Below, piece after piece: positions 59,749 through 64,000 of a stretch of DNA of 64,000 nucleotides. The stretch lies in assembly GCA_001275005.1 (NCBI GenBank), contig JWZX01003377.1, positions 1 to 64,000 of the forward strand, written 5' to 3'. The translations under genes were made by a program, and so were the position numbers. Position 1 is the stretch's first letter; every line of letters begins with the position of its first letter. The notes beneath the pieces are model-generated. The model ran no database searches and was not told the DNA's origin. It saw nothing but the letters and a program-made list of their open reading frames with translations. This DNA is from Chrysochromulina tobinii (lineage: Eukaryota > Haptophyta > Prymnesiales > Chrysochromulinaceae).

Positions 59749-61230
59749 CTAGCCCACACCGCGGCTAACGTCTGTCGAATCTGCCTCGACGCGCGAGCAC
59801 TTTGCGGGCCGTTGCTCATCTAGATCCTCGGGCTCGGCAACTGCCGCGGCGTCTGACCGGCCCACCGCCTCTGCCTCATCCGCTGCGACCGGCACGGGCG
59901 CCCCCTCAGCTCCCGACCAGTGGTCGGGGCGACCGACCACATCCTTCGCGTGCTGCTTGGTCGCCTTATAACGACCCTCCCCCGGCTTGAGCGTCGGTAA
60001 CGACGCTCCGGGCTTCCACCAGTTGGGCTTGCGCCGCCACGAATTGGCCGTCAGCTCGATGGCCGCGGGCAGGTCGGGTGGCGGCTCGAGGATCGCTGGG
60101 CAGAAGGCACCCCCCGGCTGCGTGAAGTGCGGGTGCGCAGCGCACGCGGCGGCCGCTGCATGCAAGTCAGCGAGCGTCTTCGCGGATTGGATGAGCCGGA
60201 AGGGCTCGAGCTTCCCCGCGCCCTCCAGCATGAGCATCGCCGTGTACTTGAGGTTGCCTAGTGGGCACTGAGTCGCCTCACCGAGCTCAAAGTAGCGCTT
60301 GACGCACTCCGCCTGTGTGAGCATGGTGTGAATGGTTGGAGGCGCAGCCGGCGGCGCGGCGGTGGCAGCCGCAGCAACGGCGGCAGCAGCGGCAGCGGCG
60401 GCACCACCAGCTCGAGTCACATCCCATCCGTCGACGAGCAGCGAGGACGACCGGAATATGGACGGGTTCCACAGCGCACCACGCGCGAGCATGAGTGAGT
60501 CCGCGCCGGTGATCGCGAGCGCTCGTGGCACGTCCTCTGGCGCGAAGACGTCACCGTTGAGGATGACCGGCAGCGAGCGTGGCAGCGTCTCGCGCAGGAT
60601 GGCGAACTGATCCCACTGTGCCCAGTGTCGCGGCCGATCGTGACGCCGGCGCGCGTGCACGGCAAGCGCAGACACGCCGCACGACTCGATGAGCTTAGCC
60701 AGCTCGATCGTCTCCTGAGTCGCATCGAGTAAACGGATCTTGCATGTGAGGGGCATCGACGCGGGCAGGTTGCGCCGCAGCGTCGTCAAGATATCGCGGA
60801 TACGCTCAGGCTGTGAGAGCAGCGCCGACCCCATGCCGCCCTGCACAGAAAACTTGACCGGGCAACCCATGTTGATGTCAATGGCTCGCACATCTGCGGC
60901 TGCGACCTGGGCGGCCAGCAGTGCTGCTGGGCCCGACGCAGTGCCGAGCTGCAGGACCACGCGTTCGTTCGGCGTGGTTCGAAAGACCACACGCCCGCCA
61001 CCGCGCTCGTTGTTCGACTCAAAGTCGACGGTGCCGAGTGCTGCATTCACCACGCGCTTCGACTCGGACAAGCACCGATCCACGATTTCCTCGGAATACA
61101 CCATCGACGCGCCCTGCTCGGCACAGAGCGTACGAAAGGCGAGCGAGTTGATGCGCACCATCGGGGCCAGAATCATCGCATTGCGGTACGACCATGTGTC
61201 GTCAGCATCGTGCACAGCGCAGCCTGCCAT
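59749..61230 (-). CDS. DUS2: tRNA-dihydrouridine synthase 2
   Basis: 493 aa from ATG 61230. The flavin TIM-barrel motifs are clear: NAMILAPMVRINSLAFRTLC, YSEEIVDRCL, VVLQLGTASG, DINMGCPVKFSVQGGMGSAL (active-site cysteine in GCP), LTCKIRLLD, LAVHARRR, PVILNGDVF and ADSLMLARGALWNPSIF. The enzyme reduces uridine to dihydrouridine (U20 in Dus2) in tRNA with FMN and NADPH. The C-terminal part has an Ala run and a basic tail, without a recognisable double-stranded RNA-binding domain. It is head to head with the SKP1-LRR gene. Confidence 0.92.
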   Translation of the reverse strand: MAGCAVHDADDTWSYRNAMILAPMVRINSLAFRTLCAEQGASMVYSEEIVDRCLSESKRVVNAALGTVDFESNNERGGGRVVFRTTPNERVVLQLGTASGPAALLAAQVAAADVRAIDINMGCPVKFSVQGGMGSALLSQPERIRDILTTLRRNLPASMPLTCKIRLLDATQETIELAKLIESCGVSALAVHARRRHDRPRHWAQWDQFAILRETLPRSLPVILNGDVFAPEDVPRALAITGADSLMLARGALWNPSIFRSSSLLVDGWDVTRAGGAAAAAAAAVAAAATAAPPAAPPTIHTMLTQAECVKRYFELGEATQCPLGNLKYTAMLMLEGAGKLEPFRLIQSAKTLADLHAAAAACAAHPHFTQPGGAFCPAILEPPPDLPAAIELTANSWRRKPNWWKPGASLPTLKPGEGRYKATKQHAKDVVGRPDHWSGAEGAPVPVAADEAEAVGRSDAAAVAEPEDLDEQRPAKCSRVEADSTDVSRGVG

Positions 61231-61366
61231 GCGCACACGCTGTGAAAGGGCGGTGAATTGGCTGTTAACAGCTGCTCACCCTATCTCCCGAAACATCTCC
61301 TTTTTTCTTCATATAAGTCTTTGTTTTGACCACACATGAAATTGGTCCACACTGACCGCTAACAAA
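61231..61366. promoter_or_regulatory. Short divergent promoter region with TATA-like box
   Basis: 136 bases between start codons. ATATAAG at 61311-61317 lies about 50 bases before the plus-strand ATG, with a C/T-rich tract just before it. It could serve the SKP1-LRR gene. Confidence 0.4.
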
Positions 61367-64000
61367 ATGACTGACGGTCAGGAGCGCGTGCGCTTGCGGG
61401 CGCGCGAGGGCGAGGCTGTCGAGTGGACGCGCCGGGTGGCCCAGCAAGCAGGCACGCTCAAAGACATGATGGACGACGCTCCAACCGAAGATGGCGTCTA
61501 CCCGGTGCCGATGATTGCAGCGGCAGAGCTGGCAGTGCTCCGGGAGATGTGCGAGGCCGACTCCATGCCGGCTCGGCTCGAGCAGTGCTCGATCTCGGAG
61601 CTCTTCAGGCTCGTCGAGGGCGCCAGCTTCCTCGACGCCCCAAGGGCGCTCAATCATGCGCAGTGCGCCCTCGGCACACGCCTCAACGGCAAATGTGCCA
61701 ATGAGCTGAGAGAGCTGCTCGGCGCAACGGAAGGCTTTGGCAATGCGGATGAACGTGTGGCGGCACTCGCCGAGCCGGCGTTCTCGCCGGAGGGACAGCT
61801 GTCAGAAGCCACGGTGGGCTCTGCGGGGGGAGCACCCGCGCTGCTCCAACCGCAGCCCTCGCTGTCGGGGATGGCAGTCACAGACGATGCCAAGGAGGTG
61901 GCGCTGGGCATGGTCGACGTGGGCACGCTGGTCGAGCTCAAGGGCGTGAGCCAATCGTGGTTGGCGCTCGCGCGGCGCGTGCTCTGCTCCCGCCTCAGCC
62001 GCTGCGAGGGTCAGCCCGCGCCGACTCAGATGGCTGAGATCACCGATCTCAACATCAAGGTCCTCGTCGACGCGGGCCGGCCATGGGAGGCGGCGGCGGC
62101 GGGGAGGATGCTGCCCAACCTGGCCCGATTGCGTTGGGAGGGCTTCGAGGTGAGTGTGGCCGCGGTCCGCGAGGTGGATCTGGACGAGAGGGATGAGGAC
62201 GAGGACGAGGAGGAGGGCCTGTTCTTTGGTGGCCCTGCCGAGAGGCCACGGAGGGCTTGGAAGCTCCTTGGAAGCTACACTGCTCTCCTCAGCTGCATCG
62301 AGGGAGAGGGCGAGCCGCCGCTCGAGCTACTGCTTGCAGCTGTCGCCTGCGCCGGCTCTGGCGAGATTCGCGGCATACCGGTGCAGATGATGCGCGACGA
62401 CTCCGTCTCTGAGCTCGACCTGCAAAAGATAAATATCGGCGTCGAGGGTGGCATGCTTCTTGCGCACCTCGTGCCTGTCATGGGCAGGCTGACAGTGGCC
62501 AACCTCCTGGGCAATCAGCTTGATGCGGAGTCCGCCAAGATACTCGCTGAGGTCGCCAAGCAGAAGGGCATCTCGCTCTGCGGCATCCAGCGCGACCAGA
62601 CCACCGCTGACTTCTCCAACCAGGACCTCAAGCCGCCCGATGCGATCCTGCTGGGGTCGGACCTGTCACAGGCTGTTGTCACAGACGGGCTGACGAGCAT
62701 CAACCTCTCCGGAAACCAGATGTGCGGCATTTGGACTGTCTGGAGCAACCAACTAGGCACCTACACCGCAGAGGGCATCACTGCAATCGCCGACGCCCTG
62801 CGTGTTAATGGCGCATTGACGTCCGTCAAGCTCAGGGGCAACGAGCTCGGGGACGAGGGTTGGGGAGCCATCTTTGCCGCCATCTGCGCCAACAAGGACA
62901 GCAAGATCATGTCCTTGGATGCGTCCGGTGAGAACATCGGCCTTGCTGGTGGCAAGCTGATCGCCAAGGCGCTCTGCACGAGCGTCACAGGCACATTGAC
63001 GTCCTTCAATCTCAGGGGCAACAAGCTCGGGGAAGAAGGCTGGGGCGCCATCTTTGCCGCCATCTGCGGCAGCAAGGACAGCAAGATCATGTCCTTGGAT
63101 GCGTCCGGTGAGAACATCGGCCTTGCTGGTGGCAAGCTGATTGCCAAGGCGCTCCGCACGAGCGTCACAGGCGGGCTGACGGCCCTGAATTTGTCCTTGA
63201 ACAGCCTCAAGGATGAGGGCGTAAGCGCAGTCTGCAAGGCCATCCAGAGCAACAAGGAGACCAAGATTGCGTCACTCAACTTCGAGGACAACGGCATCGT
63301 CGGGCCAGTTGGAGCAAACGCTGTGGCGGCTATGGTGGCCGTAACAGGCGCACTGACGTCCGTCAAGCTCAGGGGCAACGAGCTCGGGGACGAAGGCTGG
63401 GGCGCCATCTTTGCCGCCATCTGCGGCAGCAAGGACAGCAAGATCATGTCCTTGGATGCGTCCGGTGAGAACATCGGCCTTGCTGGTGGCAAGCTGATCG
63501 CCAAGGCGCTCCGCACGAGCGTCACAGGCGGGCTGACGGCCCTGAATTTATCCTTGAACAGCCTCAAGGATGAGGGCGTAAGCGCAGTCTGCAAGGCCAT
63601 CCAGAGCAACAAGGAGACCAAGATTGCGTCGCTCAACTTCGGGAGCAATTGTATCGGTCCAGTTGGAGCAAACGCTGTGGCGGCTATGGTAGCCGTCACA
63701 GGCGCGCTGAAGAGCATCAACCTCTCCGGAAACCAGCTGTGCGGCATCTGGACTGGATGGAGAGGCCAACAACATGGCACCTACACCGCAGAGGGCGTCA
63801 CTGCAATCGCCGACGCCCTGCGCGTTAATGGCGCGCTGACGAAGCTGTCGCTCGCCCACAACAATTTGGGGGAGGAGGGCACCAAGGCCATTTGCGAGGC
63901 ACTAGAACAGAACACGACGCTTAAGGAGCTCGACATCCGCGACAGCGACATTGGTGGTTCAGCAGGAGCCAAGCACGTGGCCAAGATGGTAGGCGTCAAT
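61367..64000 (+). CDS. SKP1-F-box-leucine-rich-repeat single-chain protein; 3' end missing
   Basis: 878 codons to the window edge without a stop. Residues 1-120 align along the whole of SKP1: VRLRAREGEAVEWTRRVAQQ, TLKDMMDD, VPMIAAAELAVLREMCEAD, then ELFRLVEGASFLDAPRALNH and LNGKCANELRELLG. A short F-box-like helix set follows at about 172-212 (DVGTLVELKGVSQSWLALAR). From about residue 345 come ribonuclease-inhibitor-type leucine-rich repeats (SVSELDLQKINIG, LTSINLSGNQ, LTSVKLRGNELGDEG and so on). In SCF ubiquitin ligases these three parts are normally separate proteins or an F-box-LRR protein bound to SKP1. A self-contained substrate receptor for a cullin is the natural inference. The SKP1 match is strong; the F-box match is moderate. 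Confidence 0.72.
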   Translation, partial: MTDGQERVRLRAREGEAVEWTRRVAQQAGTLKDMMDDAPTEDGVYPVPMIAAAELAVLREMCEADSMPARLEQCSISELFRLVEGASFLDAPRALNHAQCALGTRLNGKCANELRELLGATEGFGNADERVAALAEPAFSPEGQLSEATVGSAGGAPALLQPQPSLSGMAVTDDAKEVALGMVDVGTLVELKGVSQSWLALARRVLCSRLSRCEGQPAPTQMAEITDLNIKVLVDAGRPWEAAAAGRMLPNLARLRWEGFEVSVAAVREVDLDERDEDEDEEEGLFFGGPAERPRRAWKLLGSYTALLSCIEGEGEPPLELLLAAVACAGSGEIRGIPVQMMRDDSVSELDLQKINIGVEGGMLLAHLVPVMGRLTVANLLGNQLDAESAKILAEVAKQKGISLCGIQRDQTTADFSNQDLKPPDAILLGSDLSQAVVTDGLTSINLSGNQMCGIWTVWSNQLGTYTAEGITAIADALRVNGALTSVKLRGNELGDEGWGAIFAAICANKDSKIMSLDASGENIGLAGGKLIAKALCTSVTGTLTSFNLRGNKLGEEGWGAIFAAICGSKDSKIMSLDASGENIGLAGGKLIAKALRTSVTGGLTALNLSLNSLKDEGVSAVCKAIQSNKETKIASLNFEDNGIVGPVGANAVAAMVAVTGALTSVKLRGNELGDEGWGAIFAAICGSKDSKIMSLDASGENIGLAGGKLIAKALRTSVTGGLTALNLSLNSLKDEGVSAVCKAIQSNKETKIASLNFGSNCIGPVGANAVAAMVAVTGALKSINLSGNQLCGIWTGWRGQQHGTYTAEGVTAIADALRVNGALTKLSLAHNNLGEEGTKAICEALEQNTTLKELDIRDSDIGGSAGAKHVAKMVGVN
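62994..63713 (+). repeat. 357-base tandem duplication in the LRR region
   Basis: The block around 63000-63355 recurs at about 63357-63713; GGCCCTGAAT at 63181 reappears at 63538. The copies differ at only a few positions. Each holds about four LRR units (119 aa). Confidence 0.85.

Noticed and set aside
1-64000. tRNA, rRNA, CRISPR arrays, integrases, transposases and bacterial-type operons
   Set aside because: I looked for tRNA arm motifs, repeat-spacer patterns and mobile-element proteins and saw none; the genes are eukaryotic with introns.

Overview
The window is nuclear DNA of a GC-rich unicellular eukaryote, most likely an alga with a secondary red plastid. A haptophyte is my first guess, with pelagophyte-like algae as the alternative. 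The evidence is dense genes on both strands, short GT-AG introns, hydroxyproline arabinosyltransferase and KDM3-type genes, plant-type nitrate reductase and ferredoxin nitrite reductase, and organelle-targeting N-termini. I saw no bacterial operon, tRNA, rRNA, CRISPR array or transposase gene.

Layout. 0-10.7 kb: the 3' part of a NACHT-ankyrin gene, a hydroxyproline O-arabinosyltransferase-like gene, a methyltransferase, a calcium-loop metallophosphoesterase and an ISS1/VAS1-type aromatic aminotransferase. 11-33 kb: a nitrate-assimilation cluster holding MoaA/CNX2 (molybdenum cofactor), a formate/nitrite transporter (NAR1 type), ferredoxin nitrite reductase, an eight-exon NAD(P)H nitrate reductase, a free cytochrome b5-like protein and an NRT2 nitrate transporter. 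An EXD1-like exonuclease, a HIT-family VTC2-like protein, a W-x-W repeat protein and an ankyrin-RING ligase lie between its members. 33-45 kb: CNOT2/NOT2, a type II membrane protein, a glycosyltransferase, a FAM72-RING fusion, a sodium/proton exchanger, a J-domain protein with a PIP box, and a WD40-like protein. 45-56 kb: a giant KDM3-like JmjC/BAH/PHD protein of about 3393 aa. 56-64 kb: two low-complexity hypothetical proteins, tRNA-dihydrouridine synthase DUS2, and an incomplete SKP1-F-box-LRR single-chain protein that runs off the end.

How the genes fit together. NRT2 imports nitrate, nitrate reductase makes nitrite with the cofactor MoaA begins, the FNT channel probably moves nitrite across the plastid envelope, and nitrite reductase makes ammonium. 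The FNT and nitrite reductase precursors begin with nearly the same leader. Several genes are arranged head to head with short shared upstream regions.

The most unusual feature is intron structure. Introns of nitrate reductase, MoaA and the exonuclease gene share a vocabulary of short units (TGATTGCC, TGATGGCC, GAGTGCC), and several end in CCTCATCAG, which looks like an introner family. Two other introns are bounded by direct repeats of exon sequence whose offset equals the intron length, as expected if tandem duplication created them. Similar 20-40 base tandem duplications sit on the stop codons of nitrate reductase and NOT2. Three reading frames (NACHT, HIT and NRT2 genes) are each broken by one apparent extra base, so assembly error and real decay both remain possible.
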